DNA of 64,000 nt, from contig JACCLO010000015.1 in assembly GCA_029448655.1 (NCBI GenBank), positions 496,001 to 560,000 on the forward strand. Direction: 5' to 3'. Source of the DNA: Wolfiporia cocos. Lineage: Eukaryota; Basidiomycota; Agaricomycetes; Polyporales; Phaeolaceae. Positions 1 through 11,297 of this stretch are shown here, one piece after another; the stretch's first letter is position 1; every line of letters starts with the position of its first letter. The notes below the pieces were generated by a model. It did not search any database, had not been told where the DNA came from, and saw only the letters and a list, made by a program, of their open reading frames with translations. The position numbers and the translations under genes are program-made.

Positions 1-2144
1 CAGAGGGTTCTGACTACCGTTCCAAAATTACTAGGAAGGTACTCGGATCTCTCCTCCCCAACAACTCCATTATTCCAGAATATACCAACTTTGTATGTGG
101 TGAGGACTACCTCAATTCTTGCGATAGGGGTGACATCAGAGACGGCAATGACGTGCTCATGTTCTCCATGGATGGTGCGCAGCTCTATGCATGTAAGCAA
201 TCCAATTGCTGAGTATATATGTGGGTACTATTGGACTACACACCAGAGGTCCGGTACAAGAAAACCCATGTCATCCCCAGCGGCATCATCTCAGGTCCTA
301 ACAAGCCCAAAAATGTCGACTCTTTTATTTTTCCTGGATTGCATATCCTCAGCTCTCATATGATCGAAGGACTTAAAATCTGGGATCCACATTGCAGAAT
401 TATTGACTCGAAACTATTCCTCCTGCTCGCCACTGCCGACTCAGTGGGGATGACTTATCTCAATGGCTTGGTCAGGCACTTGGGTGCCCAGGGATAGCGG
501 ATATATTGTCCTCTTAAGGGGCGTCATAAGCCAGGTTCAGGTTACTATTATCCTGCATGCTTAAAGCCGGACAACTACGATGTTGCAAAATGCAATCATG
601 AAGATGTCGAGCCACAAATTCTCGACTCTGTCAATGCTTCTAAGCAGTACTATGACAATCTCACACACGTGCTGGGTGTGAGGACAGATAGGGAATTTCA
701 AAAGCTGCACTTAGAAACTGGAATTGTGAAGCCAGGTTTATTTGGAGGTCTCCCACTTAGGTCTACACTAGGACTTCTGGCATGCTTTCCTGCAGACATT
801 ATGCACCTCATCGCAATAAATATCCCAGATCTATTCATCAGTTTGTGGCGCAGCATGATCCAGTGCGACCCTAACGATGATAGATTGACATGGAAATTTA
901 TGGTGCTTACCAAGGATACCTGGGAAGCGCATGGTAAAGCTGTAGCCGCAACCACTCCGTACCTTCCCGGATCATTTTACCGTGCTCCTAGGGATATTGC
1001 CGACAAGCTTACTAGTGGCTATAAGGCATGGGAGCACTTAATCCATCTCTACTGTCTCTGTCCAGCACTTTTCTACAATGTACTTCCTGAAGTATTCTAT
1101 CATAACTTCTGCAAGCTTGTCAGAGGTGTTTGCCTGCTTTACCAGCATAAAATCTCACGTGAAGACATCAGGGAGGCGTCCGTGCTATTTATCAAGTTCG
1201 AGAAAGACTACGAGCTAATTTATTACAAGTGCAAAACCGCAAGATTGCATTTCATGTGGCAAAGTGTACACTCTGTCACTCATATTCCTACAGAGACTGA
1301 ACATCTTGGCCCTGAAATCATCTTCTCCCAGTGGTCCATGGAGCATCTTCTCGGGGAGTTTGGGTTACAGATCCACAACCATTCAAGTGCATATGCAAAT
1401 ATGGCAGAAATCACCATCAGGAGATGCTGAATGAATGTGATACACGCCATGATTCCTGTGCTTACCGAACCCCAGTCACTGCCATGTAGTGCTATTGATC
1501 TTGGTGGTGGGTATGCTCTCCTGCTGAGAAGCGAAGACAAGGCCACTCCTATTACAGATGCAGAGAAGGGCATCATAGTACCATATCTTGAGAGTATGGG
1601 AGTTACTATGTCGGCATACTGGACCTCTAATCCCACCATATCAAGATGGGCATGCATACTTTTGCCTAACAAACAGATTGCACGATTGTTATGGAGAGAG
1701 GCTGATACACCTGTCGAAAAATTACAAACTGCACACAACGTAAAGGTGTGTGAGCTAGTTCATTTATCTACGAATTGTCTGATGGCTGACATATCCTAGA
1801 TATACGAGAATGGAACATACATGATTGCAGAAGTTCAATATTTTTTCCAAGCTCCCCATCCTCACCGCAACAGTGGCCTTGCACTCATGTCAGTGTACTC
1901 AGACCCAGACCAGGATCTACTCAATTACTCAGAAAATGCACTTTACTCATGCAAATACCAAGGTGCTCGCAATCTCAAGGTCATTAATGTAACCTCAATT
2001 CAAGCTGTAGTTGCAATGATACCACATCCTGCCCCCTATGGCCCTCACGGATGCAATCTGGAGGGTAATTTTTTTCTTGCAGAGAAGCTCAGATTGGACT
2101 TACTACAGTTCACTCATGTGGATGAGATTACTGCAGATGAGTAA
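1..2144 (+). pseudogene. Plavaka-type (Tnp2/CACTA) transposase, 5'-truncated pseudogene
   Basis: One reading frame (codons starting at positions divisible by 3) runs from the window edge to a TAA at 2142-2144. It is broken only by in-frame stops at 210-212 (TGA), 495-497 (TAG), 1428-1430 (TGA) and 1797-1799 (TAG). Read through the stops it matches the fungal Plavaka/Tnp2 transposase pattern. There is a region around a DGAQLY motif, then a stretch with GPNKPKNVDSF near 300, a KGRHKPG motif near 520, an ADIMHL motif near 800 and an SQWSMEHLLGEFG-type block near 1330. The first TGA sits where family members carry Trp, so TGG to TGA is the likely change. The N-terminal part lies outside the window. 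Recognition is from memory of the family; the frame and stops are seen directly. The element is dead in this copy. Confidence 0.8.
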
Positions 2145-2170
2145 ATAGTGTATAAGTGAGTTCGGGATGG

Positions 2171-2390
2171 AAGTGGGTACAGTGTTGCAATGTGCAATTG
2201 CAGATAATGTGTAGATGAGGTGATCCAAGAACAGACAGTGACCATAACAAACATACCACCTCTACATCTATATGATACAATACTACGAAATGTGACTAAG
2301 CGATGTAGCATAATACAAGTGGGTACAGTGTTGCAATGTGCAATTGCAGATAATGTGTAGATGAGGTGACCTGAGAACAGGCAGTGATTA
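2171..2390. repeat. direct duplication, period 146 bp
   Basis: A segment of about 72 bp beginning AAGTGGGTACAGTGTTGC at 2171 recurs at 2317 with a few changes near its end. It lies just downstream of the transposase stop, so it is probably subterminal repeat sequence of that DNA transposon. Confidence 0.7.
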
Positions 2391-3230
2391 TGATGAATAT
2401 TACAATATGTGCAGGGACGCTACTTGAGTGCTACTCATAGCACTGGTGCCTCCGAGCTGTAGCAATTGCCATATCCGTCACATCGTTGTGCGCTTAACAC
2501 CTAAACAGCAGATTCAAACTCCGTAACCCTAACGTAACCCTAAACCTTCGTCTCGGTGGTTGCTGTGGCTGAAGCAGATTTCGACATCATCCAGCTTATG
2601 CTGCCTCTAACTGTGGCCACACATCCAAGAAAATTATGGTACTCTAGGGACACATGGAATAGGATATGAATTAGATCTGAATGAAGTTACTGTACTATTT
2701 CTGTCACTATAGAGCTCGTAATGAAGGAAAGCACCGAGAAAGTCAGTGTTGAGACTGACCTATGCTCTTGTCTCGTGCACTGCATAAGATCTCCTTGGTA
2801 TTATATTGTCAAACTATTCATACATCAATCATATACCATATTAAATACTATCCTAGTAGGATGCGCTCCCGATATAACCCGATACTGCTCCATGAGTATT
2901 TCGAAACAGGTATGTATTTTGGACACCATCGAAGTGAGTTGTTTGTTACTCAAGAACGATCCATATTAAAATCGTAAAAATATTGTGGAATACTAATCAT
3001 ATGTACTACTATTGATTGAGGCAGCAATATATAGAGGTACCTTGAGTTGGAGCCTCCACTATTTTGTCTCCCTGGAGTCACTGCAGCACCTTACTGTGCA
3101 GTAAATATCCAATTTTATGTCATATATATCACATTGAATATCTTTATCTCAAAGTAAAGCATTCATATATGTATTTTATAACAACTTTCTAGCTCTGTAT
3201 CTCCTCTAGTCAATCGTCAGTAGCATGAAT
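2391..3230. other. AT-rich stretch without a recognisable gene
   Basis: Only short ORFs (about 80 codons or fewer) with no coding character are present. Two CCCTAA-type units near 2525-2545 look telomere-like but do not form an array. Confidence 0.5.
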
Positions 3231-3965
3231 TGACACAGACCCACTCACCAGGTCTGTGGGACCGGCCTAAGCCGGGGAAATCCCCCTATCATGCGTCGAC
3301 GTGAGGTACTTAGGGTGACGCGTAACCTAGCACGCATGTCCACTGACAGCGTCACCGAGACGGGAGACCTGAAAGGCCTCCTCACCAAGGCGGGACTCCT
3401 CAAAGGAGTCCGCAAGGTAGGGCGCAGAGCTAGTGGTACTCACCCATGTCGCGCAGAGGGCCCAGCGTAAGACTTAGAGGTCGAGCACAGATGATGTAGG
3501 AGAGTAAGGGGCCTAGCCCAGTTGCTGAGAATCTCAAAGATGAGGTGTAAGCCTCATCTGCTGCTGTCTTATATACATGGTGTGAACACGCTAAGTATCT
3601 AATTGCCACGCCCTAAAGTAATGGTCTGTGCGCGATCTCAAACGCACGTGACGTACTCTAATGATGACCGTGACGTATCGTACAAGTAACGTACCATGTA
3701 ACAATCAGGTGACCGAAGTGTTATGATGCGTACGCGTGCGCCTACCCCTGAAGAGGCGCTGCTGCAAGCGGTTAAATGACATAGCTAGGAAAGAAAAGGA
3801 CGTATAGGGAATGAGGGACCTCCTGTAGGGCCAATAGCGCGCGCGTGGTTCCCTGCTGGTCCTCATAAAGGGAGTTAGACGTCTGGCCTGCTTGTTAGCC
3901 AATACTGTGGCCGCCACAATGGCCGTTTACCCGCAATGGGTCAGCGTCCCAGAACATCTGTGACA
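3231..3965 (-). mobile_element. solo LTR, TSD TGAAT
   Basis: The + strand starts TGACACAG and ends CTGTGACA, so the LTR lies in minus orientation (TGTCACAG...CTGTGTCA). It is flanked by TGAAT at 3226-3230 and 3966-3970. On the minus strand it has a GCGCACAGACC...CTTTAGGG block (3611-3634) followed by CATGTATATAAG (3568-3579), the promoter layout shared by the other LTRs here. There is no internal region, so it is a product of LTR-LTR recombination. Confidence 0.88.
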
Positions 3966-4024
3966 TGAATACAGCTCTCAGCAGCTCCAACATAGCCATC
4001 AGTAGAATCTGGGCTTAAACATCA

Positions 4025-4642
4025 TGTCACAAGATTTTCCTAGTATTTTCTACTATTTTTCCCGTATTTCTACGCATTTATCTAGGGTTTATACCGTATA
4101 ACTAGCTTGTTCTATTAGGTTACATATACGTTACATACAAGCCGAATGATGGCCGCGTTATCTCCCATAACGACGGTATCTAATCTACGGAAGTTCCCTT
4201 CGTATCACATGTCTATACTTCTAGCCAATCGGACGTTTCGTCCGAGCCACGTCAGCTCCATTAGATCAGCGGACCGGCGAATGGTCACGCCTCTGCTTTC
4301 TAATGATTTGCGCACTTACTGCTATTCGACCGCAGGCTGCCGACTTTCTATATCCCGATATTGATCGGCATATCCTTTTACTTTGTATTACTCATTGTAA
4401 TAGTGACAGGGGACCTGTACATACGGATAAGGGTAATTAGATTACATAATAAGACTGTTAGGGGTCTTATTTAACATGTATATATACTAGACTAGCTGAG
4501 CGACTAAGTCCTCAGTTCTATTCATTGCATTCATACTACGAGTTAACAACTCAACGTATCCTGCTCTATAAAGCACTACTATCTTGTCGCCTAACCAGCA
4601 ACAACCATCAAGTCCATTAGTAAGTGTTAGACTTGTGTTACA
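4025..4642 (+). repeat. 5' LTR of element B
   Basis: It starts TGTCACAAG and ends TTGTGTTACA and is a near-identical copy of 26217-26834. The TATA-like CATGTATATATAC lies at 4476-4488. Confidence 0.93.
4476..4524 (+). promoter_or_regulatory. LTR promoter of element B with self-primer site
   Basis: A TATA box (TATATATAC from about 4480) is followed about 35 nt later by AGTTCTATTCA (4514-4524). That 11-mer is the exact complement of the 11 nt directly after the LTR (4643-4653). The spacing fits a transcript beginning at or next to the 11-mer, as in Tf1-type self-priming. The start site is inferred, not measured. Confidence 0.7.
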
Positions 4643-4653
4643 TGAATAGAACT
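4643..4653 (+). other. primer-binding site, self-primed type
   Basis: TGAATAGAACT abuts the LTR end and is perfectly complementary to 4514-4524 in the LTR. No match to a tRNA 3' end (TGG start) is present. Confidence 0.72.
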
Positions 4654-5403
4654 ACTTTCGCCCTCTCCCCTCTGGGAACGGGGATTTCTTTTCTGTAGGG
4701 GTCTTAGTCGTCGTCTGCGCACCCCCGCTCGCTGCCAAGCAGGCGGGGTTTCCACAGTGGGCTCTGGGGGATCGCCTTCGGGCATATAGCCGGACTCCAG
4801 GCTCAAGGAGAGGCGCTTGCGCCAAAACCATACCCAACTCCCAGGGTTAAGGGACGGCCTTGGGCGGTGCCAACCCCCTTGGCGAGAAGTTGAGAAGCAG
4901 CGCAAGGGTGCAACCGTGGGCCTTCGGGCTTCACAGATAGACCCGGCGCTCGCCGATCTTCTTGCCTATCCCCAGGCATTACAGGGGCAGCTCTATTATA
5001 GAACCGGGGTGAGCACGAGTTGCTCCGCCTAGAACCGACGCCGATAGGCTACAGAACGATAGAGTTCTGGCCGTGGCCCCATCTAAGTCCCTCAGGGCAT
5101 TGGGAAGGTTTAATCACTGGCAAGCCCCCTTTCTTGAGCTAGGCGCAGGGCACTGTGCGGAGTGAAATACTCCAAACCTATGTATTACCTGCACACTAGG
5201 GAAGTGTCGCAGCTGTATCCCCCACCTGGTAGCGTGAGAGAGACGCAATCCAGTCGCCGACACTAACTCCGGTCGAGAGCGGAGCGCTCATTGACGCCAG
5301 AGGATAAGCGCTAAGACACATCAAGAGATGACAACAGACCCCGACAGAAGACCGCATTATTATTCCACTAGAATACGTAGCTAAAATTTCTTCATACGTA
5401 GTC
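4654..5403 (+). other. untranslated leader of element B
   Basis: About 750 bp between primer-binding site and ORF1, without a convincing ORF. It shares a 20-nt block (from GGACTCCAGG at 4791) with the leader of the family-A elements. Confidence 0.6.
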
Positions 5404-6020
5404 ATGCCGAACGTCACACGCGTCGCACCCCGCAACGCCGCTACCAGAGAGCGTGAGGAGTGGGAGATCCCTCTCATTCCAATGAAGCGTCTCATGCCTT
5501 CGGGCCCGGTGCGAAAGTCCCGACAGGGCAACCGAGGGCCGATGCCCTACCACAAGCCGAACCCGGACCCCGAAACCATTCGAAGGGTCAACCACGAGTT
5601 CGCCCTAGAAGACATTAAGAGGAAGAAGCTGCAGAAGCTGATGAAGCAGCAAGAGAAGTTGGAGAGGAGGCTGGATGCAGCCCGGCTAGACGAATACATC
5701 GCCCGAGTCGCAGCCCAGGACGCCGAAGCCGAGCGAGTTGCTCGTGCCAACGCGAAGAAGTACGAGAAGCCAAAGAAAACGCTTCTCGAACGATGCGAGG
5801 AGTTGAGGATGGCCCCGTTATGGGCCGAGGAGCGCGGGATCCTGAATCCCAAGGACATGCTGTGCACGGAGAAGAAGTGGGATTGGTGGATCGAAATTGA
5901 GAAGAAGTTGGTAGCGGCCCATCCGACGATCGCCAAGATCTGGAAGGCGCCCGATGCGGAATCTCCCGCACCACTCATCAAAAAATTCACTGACTTAACA
6001 TCCGACTTCGACGACCTCTG
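5404..6020 (+). CDS. ORF1 upstream of gag, element B, first part
   Basis: Accessory ORF preceding gag. Removing element A (TSD CTCTG) and the solo LTR (TSD CCGAA) joins 5404-6020, 16933-16945 and 17569-17736 in one frame of about 265 codons. Residues about 65-125 are rich in Lys, Glu and Arg and look like a coiled coil. The C-terminal part aligns with ORF1 of families A/D: an acidic D-L block, then DR-R, then a KY-K pattern. No catalytic motif, signal peptide or membrane segment is visible. Its role is unknown; a nucleic-acid or protein-binding accessory role is only a guess. The ATG follows an in-frame upstream stop. The gene is broken in this copy by the two insertions. Confidence 0.75.
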
Positions 6021-6719
6021 TGACACAGACTAGACTGTGGGACTCACACTATAACCCTGTAAGCGACTTGAAGGAGTTGCTAGAGGTTGGTGAGGAGACT
6101 AGTGGGCGCAAGCAGAGATGTTATGTGACTGTGCAAATGCAGAGAACAAATCTAAGGCTTATCCGCAGTGATAGCCCTACTTATATACATGCTTTGTTTG
6201 GTTACTCGAAGAGGAGCCAAACAGTTAGACGGTCTGTGCGCAGACATAACTAATACAGCTAAGTCGTAAACTACAATAGACCATGTGCGCCGGTAATGGC
6301 CGCACCAGTAAGAACGTTTGTTTGGACCGTAGGTCCGTGTTGTGGAAGTGGCTGTAACTACGTTAGTAAGCCATGCATGTGATTCTTATATACCGGTATC
6401 GGGATATGAGTAATCGTAAGGGCATTGGCATGTGATAACGAGCGGGCCGCTTATCCAATTGTACTGACATAGCCCGGTATCGGGATATGAGTAAGGCGCG
6501 TGACACCGGAGGTTAGTCCGCTGAGTCATTGACGCGTACGGGCGTATTATGTACGTGTTGTTATGACAGGTGGACGTATACCGCGTTGTGTACGTGTTGT
6601 TTGGTTGCGTGTACGTGTAGACGGGCGCTTAGCAGCGTAAACGTCTACAAGGTCGTAAAAATACCAGATAAATAGGTAAAAATACGGGAAAAATATTGGC
6701 ATGTCCCAAATCTGTGACA
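6021..6719 (-). repeat. 3' LTR of element A
   Basis: Minus-strand LTR beginning TGTCACAGATTTGGG (right edge) and ending CTGTGTCA (left edge). The polypurine tract AGAGGGGGTAA lies at its right edge (6720-6730, minus strand). Confidence 0.92.
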
Positions 6720-6758
6720 TTACCCCCTCTTCAGGTTTCATTGTCCCTAATGGAACGA

Positions 6759-9700
6759 TTACTTTCCTGTGGAGCCGAATCCACCAGTACCGCGCTCGGA
6801 TTTAATCTTTTCAAAGTAAGATTTTCCGTGTAGCGTAATGTGCGGGTCCTTAGCAACTTCGCAGATGAGCTGAGCAATCTTATCACCGGCCCGAATATCG
6901 ATAGATATATCAGAGTGATTCCGGAGAATGATGATTACTTCGCCTTGATAATCGTGGTCGATAACGCCACCCATTACGTCTATGCCTTTGCGGGCAAGAC
7001 TAGAGCGGGGGGCGATACGTCCGTAAGTGCCGAAAGGTACCTGGATTTTCAGTTTGGTGTTGTATTCTGTCTGCCCGTGAGCTGGCAGAACGTCGCCTGT
7101 TGCAGTGTACAGGTCAAACCCAACCGAGTCCTTGGTTCCCTTTTCCGGCATTCGTCCGCCTTCACCGACTACGATTTTCAAGTCCGCGTTTTGGTTAATG
7201 TCAGCTGACATCCATCCCCCGTCGGGGTGTCTAACCATGCGTTGCTTAGGGTCCTTCGCAAATTCTTCGCGATACTGCGGCCAGTCGTCTGGCCACGTGC
7301 ATTCGTCGGCTTCCCAGTCGTCGCTGTCAGGGTCGAAGACGTGAACTGCTTCTTTCCTTCTAGCTGATCGCCTGAGGGGAACATCCTGCATTGGGATAGG
7401 GTGTGAAGCCTTGTATTCCTGCAAAATGTCGTATGCCGAGTCGAGATCCGCTTCGCGTACCCAGGAGTCGTCATTGATACCGAATCCCTTCCATCGGATT
7501 CTGTATTCAACTCTTCCTGCGCGGAGACGATGATCTAAGATCTTCTCGACTTCCCATAATTCTTCGCCGTCGACCATTTCTGGTTGAGGCTCTGGTTTTT
7601 TCTGATGCACCGGGTCCTTGTACATGACCAACTTGGAAGCGTGAAATACGGGGTGGTAAGCCCTGTATTGCTCGTCCATGTGTACCCTAAAGGTGACCGG
7701 AGATAATTGTTCAATTATCTTAAATGGTCCCAAATAGCGTGGACTAAGACTTCTTTCGGAGTCTTGCCAGCTACGGGCGTCAACGAGTACTTTGTCGCCG
7801 ACTTTAAACGGTACCGAGCGCTTGTGTTGATCATAATACCAAGACCAGCGTTCAGCAGCCAGTTTCATAGCTGCCTTAGCTTGTTCTTGTGCTGACCATC
7901 TGGCGTAAGCAAATTGATTTAAATCCGAATATTGCGTCGGCTTCAAATCCGTAGGTCCTGCATTGGGATGCCTTCCTAGTTCGACGAAGAATGGACTATT
8001 CTTGGTCGTCTCACTAGCCGCGTTGTTGTATGCGAACTCTGCCGTTGGGAGATAGAACACCCAGTTATCTTTTTGGATAACGTCGATGTAGCATCGTAGG
8101 TATTGTTCTAGAATTTGGTTAATTCTCTCCGTTTGGCCGTCCGCTTGCGGGTGATAGGCTGTTGTCATCGACCTCTGAATTCCCAATTGCTCGCACCATC
8201 CCTTGAATAGCTCAGAAGAGAATTGCGGTCCTCTGTCCGAAATGATTTGTTTCGGAAGCCCGTGGTTCGGATAAATCCGAAGGTACAGGAGGTTCGCTAA
8301 TTCCTTTGCCGAGATATTGTCCGAAGTGGGAATGAAGTGTGCGCGCTTGGTCAATCGGTCCACTACTACCATAATGGCAGTGAATTGTTTACGTTCGCCA
8401 CTAGGCGGTAAGTGGACAATGAAGTCGATGGTGATTGTGTCCCATGGTGCTTCCGGAACTGGGAGCGGTTGCAGGGGTCCGTACGGGGTCTGGTTGCGGT
8501 TCTTCATGCGCTGGCATGTGTCGCAACCTTCCACGTATTGCTTTACCATCGTGGTCATTCCAGGCCACCAGTAATTACGTGATAGAAGTTCATAGGTCTT
8601 CCACCGTCCGAAGTGTCCGGCAGTCACATGGTCATGATGTAACTCCAGAATCTTCGTGCGCAATTCTTTAGGCTCTTTTGGAACGTACACTTTTCCTCGT
8701 CTGAGGAGTAATCCGGCCTCCATGTTCCATTCCTGGAGATCCTTACCGAATTCCTTGGGACCACTTTTCAGTAGTTCCTGGTAATCCTTGGTAATTTGAT
8801 CGTCCATGAGGGCTTGTCGGATTTGTCGGAGAAGGTCCTCGTCGCCTGATTGTATCTCCTGCTGTGACGCTTCTAGCGCCCTAACCGTAAAGTATTCCGG
8901 TTTCAGCAAAATTTGATCGCGATTGTCGAGTTCCACCCCCTCTTCATGGTCTGGCCTCCGTGACAGAGGATCAGCCGTAAGCATTGTTTTACCGGGTTTG
9001 TGGCACATGGTGAAGTTGAACCTTGTCAGGTAAAGACTCCAACGTGCCTGTCTCCGGGTTAGCCGTTGTGCCGATTTGAAATATGTTAGGTTGAGATGAT
9101 CCGACCATACTTCAAATTTGTGTGGGTGTCCTTCGAGGTAATGTCTCCATTCCTCTAGAGCGCGGATGATTGCGAGCAACTCTTTATCGTAAATCTCATA
9201 GTTCCTTTCGGGTGCTGATAGAGATTTCGAGTAAAAGGCTACCGGGTGCCAGAGCTTATCCTCCGAAGAGTATTGCGATAGCACTGCACCAGTTGCGTAA
9301 TCGGAAGAATCCGCTTCCACGCGGAACGGGGACTCCTGATCTGGGATCCGGAGTATTGGAGCTGATGTGAAAGCTTCCTTGAGAGTTTGGAAGGCTTCCG
9401 CTTGTTCGGGTCCCCAGTTCCATTGCGTGTTTTTCTTGGATAGTTCGGTTAACGGCTTAACCACTTTGGAGAAATCTTTAATGAACCGCCGGTAGTAGTT
9501 GGCGAAGCCAACAAAGGCCTGGGCGTCCTTCACCTTGGCAGGTGTAGGCCAGTCCATTACGCCGGCTACCTTCTTAGGGTCCATTTCGACTTTTCCTTTG
9601 GAAATGATCATTCCCAGGTATTCAATACTGCTTTGTTCGAAGAAGCACTTTTCAGGCTTCGCGAACAAGTCGTTGTCTTGCAAGATTTGTAATACTTGCT

Positions 9701-11297
9701 TGACAATACGACGGTGTTCCAACAGGTCGTTTCCGAACACAAGGATGTCGTCTAGGTAGACAATGACCTTTCCTTCTCTGATAAGGTCACCTAGAATATC
9801 GTTCATCATGTGTTGGAACGTGCTGGGTGCATTACAAAAACCGAAGTACATGACTACAGCTTCGTAAAGGCCGTTAGGCGTAATGAATGCGGTCTTCCAT
9901 TCATCTCCCTCCTTGATTCTTACGTTGTTGTAACCCCAACGCAAGTCGAGTTTCGTAAATATCGAAGCCTGGCTAAGCTTATCGATAAGCTCGTCTATGC
10001 GTGGGAGAGGGTACCTGTTTTTAATGGTCAAGTCGTTCACCTTTCGGTAATCGACTACCATTCGGGCTCCGCCGTCTTTTTTAGGGACGAAGAAGACCGG
10101 ACTCGCGATCGGGGATTTCGAGTGTCGGATGTAGCCCTTCCGTAACTCTTCCTGAATCCACTGATCTAGCGAGTTCGCCTCCTGAGGAGACATCTTGTAT
10201 GCCTTACTCGGGGGCGGTAGTACCGCGTCATCGGGGAAGTCGATGGCGTGGTCGTATGGTTTCCGTTCGGGCATCCTTTCGGATGCGCGTTGAGAAAATA
10301 CCGTGGGACCAAACTCCTGGTATTCCTCCGGAACCAAAGATTTCCATTTCTGGAGATCCGCGTCTGTCAGGAATTCATCGTCCGACTTCTCCGTTATCGA
10401 CTGAATGGCGTCGATAAGGAGTTCCGTTCCTTCGTCAAGGGTGTTCACCCAAGCGACAAAGGGATTCTCAGGCTCCTCTAAGCCGAGAAAATCTATTGGG
10501 AAGTCATTGATGATCTGATAGATGTTGCGGGGTTCGATTTCGTCCTCTTCCTCAGAAATCAAAACCCGTTTGCCATGTTTGCATTTTTCCGTACACCGAT
10601 ATGTGAAGGTTCCTTCCGGCCAGTTGAAGTCCGGGTTGTGTTTCAGGAACCAATCATATCCGAGGATCACATCCGCATTCTGTACGTCCATTACGTACAA
10701 GAATTCGGTGGACTTGTGTTCCTCGTGCACCATATAAGCTTTTACTGCCATATTGATATTACCGGCGGTATTAGAGGTACCGTCGGCGTTACGAATCTCG
10801 AGAGGCGAAGGTAGTTTCTGAGTGACTAACTTTTCCTCGTGGACGAGTTTCTTATCAATGACGCTTATTGATGCACCGGTGTCGATTAATGCCATGGCGT
10901 TGACTTTCTTTCCATATACCCACAGTTCCACTTCGATAGAGAATGATTTATTATCGTCTCGGGAATCATTTCCATGTACAACGTTATACAAAGTAAAGAA
11001 CTTGAGCGCGAGTGGGTCAGGATGAAAGTATTGTACAGGAGGGGCACGTGTAGCTAGTGTCCTTGTCCTCCGGGCAAAGTCCATTGCCGAGTTTCCGAAT
11101 ATACCGATATGGGATACCGGGTGACGTACGACCGCCTTATCTTCCCACAAGATAAGGGGTCCTTGTGAAGCCCCGTCGTAGGGGTGCTCTTCTTCAGGGA
11201 GCTGTACACTCCCAGCCGCTGCGGGGCTGGTGTGTTCTTCACAAGACATCTTCGAGACGTGTAGTGGGGGCGAGGGGAACCGAGATGGTCCCGACAT
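6759..11297 (-). CDS. pol: Pol polyprotein of element A (PR-RT-RNaseH-IN-chromodomain-dUTPase)
   Basis: A 1512-codon open frame that encodes the replication enzymes of the retrotransposon. In order: aspartic protease with DTGA near residue 137; reverse transcriptase with YLDD near 512; RNase H with acidic residues in VEADSSD, YDKEL and WSDHLNL (about 660-730); integrase with an HHCC finger (about 885-932) and the D, D, E triad in TIDF, SDRGPQF and GQTERINQ; a chromodomain (about 1245-1300, WEVEKILDHR to WKGF); and a trimeric dUTPase (about 1370-1512). All five dUTPase motifs are present: GFDLY, PRSSLARKG, GVIDHDYQGEV, GDKIAQLI and RGTGGFGSTG. The dUTPase probably limits uracil in cDNA. The frame overlaps gag by 59 nt in the +1 frame, so expression needs frameshifting, reinitiation or another route. 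Nearly identical to the copy at 46668-51203. Confidence 0.92.
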   Translation of the reverse strand: MSGPSRFPSPPLHVSKMSCEEHTSPAAAGSVQLPEEEHPYDGASQGPLILWEDKAVVRHPVSHIGIFGNSAMDFARRTRTLATRAPPVQYFHPDPLALKFFTLYNVVHGNDSRDDNKSFSIEVELWVYGKKVNAMALIDTGASISVIDKKLVHEEKLVTQKLPSPLEIRNADGTSNTAGNINMAVKAYMVHEEHKSTEFLYVMDVQNADVILGYDWFLKHNPDFNWPEGTFTYRCTEKCKHGKRVLISEEEDEIEPRNIYQIINDFPIDFLGLEEPENPFVAWVNTLDEGTELLIDAIQSITEKSDDEFLTDADLQKWKSLVPEEYQEFGPTVFSQRASERMPERKPYDHAIDFPDDAVLPPPSKAYKMSPQEANSLDQWIQEELRKGYIRHSKSPIASPVFFVPKKDGGARMVVDYRKVNDLTIKNRYPLPRIDELIDKLSQASIFTKLDLRWGYNNVRIKEGDEWKTAFITPNGLYEAVVMYFGFCNAPSTFQHMMNDILGDLIREGKVIVYLDDILVFGNDLLEHRRIVKQVLQILQDNDLFAKPEKCFFEQSSIEYLGMIISKGKVEMDPKKVAGVMDWPTPAKVKDAQAFVGFANYYRRFIKDFSKVVKPLTELSKKNTQWNWGPEQAEAFQTLKEAFTSAPILRIPDQESPFRVEADSSDYATGAVLSQYSSEDKLWHPVAFYSKSLSAPERNYEIYDKELLAIIRALEEWRHYLEGHPHKFEVWSDHLNLTYFKSAQRLTRRQARWSLYLTRFNFTMCHKPGKTMLTADPLSRRPDHEEGVELDNRDQILLKPEYFTVRALEASQQEIQSGDEDLLRQIRQALMDDQITKDYQELLKSGPKEFGKDLQEWNMEAGLLLRRGKVYVPKEPKELRTKILELHHDHVTAGHFGRWKTYELLSRNYWWPGMTTMVKQYVEGCDTCQRMKNRNQTPYGPLQPLPVPEAPWDTITIDFIVHLPPSGERKQFTAIMVVVDRLTKRAHFIPTSDNISAKELANLLYLRIYPNHGLPKQIISDRGPQFSSELFKGWCEQLGIQRSMTTAYHPQADGQTERINQILEQYLRCYIDVIQKDNWVFYLPTAEFAYNNAASETTKNSPFFVELGRHPNAGPTDLKPTQYSDLNQFAYARWSAQEQAKAAMKLAAERWSWYYDQHKRSVPFKVGDKVLVDARSWQDSERSLSPRYLGPFKIIEQLSPVTFRVHMDEQYRAYHPVFHASKLVMYKDPVHQKKPEPQPEMVDGEELWEVEKILDHRLRAGRVEYRIRWKGFGINDDSWVREADLDSAYDILQEYKASHPIPMQDVPLRRSARRKEAVHVFDPDSDDWEADECTWPDDWPQYREEFAKDPKQRMVRHPDGGWMSADINQNADLKIVVGEGGRMPEKGTKDSVGFDLYTATGDVLPAHGQTEYNTKLKIQVPFGTYGRIAPRSSLARKGIDVMGGVIDHDYQGEVIIILRNHSDISIDIRAGDKIAQLICEVAKDPHITLHGKSYFEKIKSERGTGGFGSTGK

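Noticed and set aside
2520..2550. telomere-like CCCTAA units
   Set aside because: Only two imperfect, separated units; no array.
5547..6026. 159-codon minus ORF
   Set aside because: Shadow of ORF1 of element B on the opposite strand.
6021..6253. open frames inside LTRs (for example 77 codons from 6020)
   Set aside because: They recur in every LTR copy and start in the U5 end; no coding evidence.
6759..11297. endogenous retrovirus because of the dUTPase
   Set aside because: No envelope gene; chromodomain integrase and self-primer place it with fungal Ty3/Gypsy chromoviruses.
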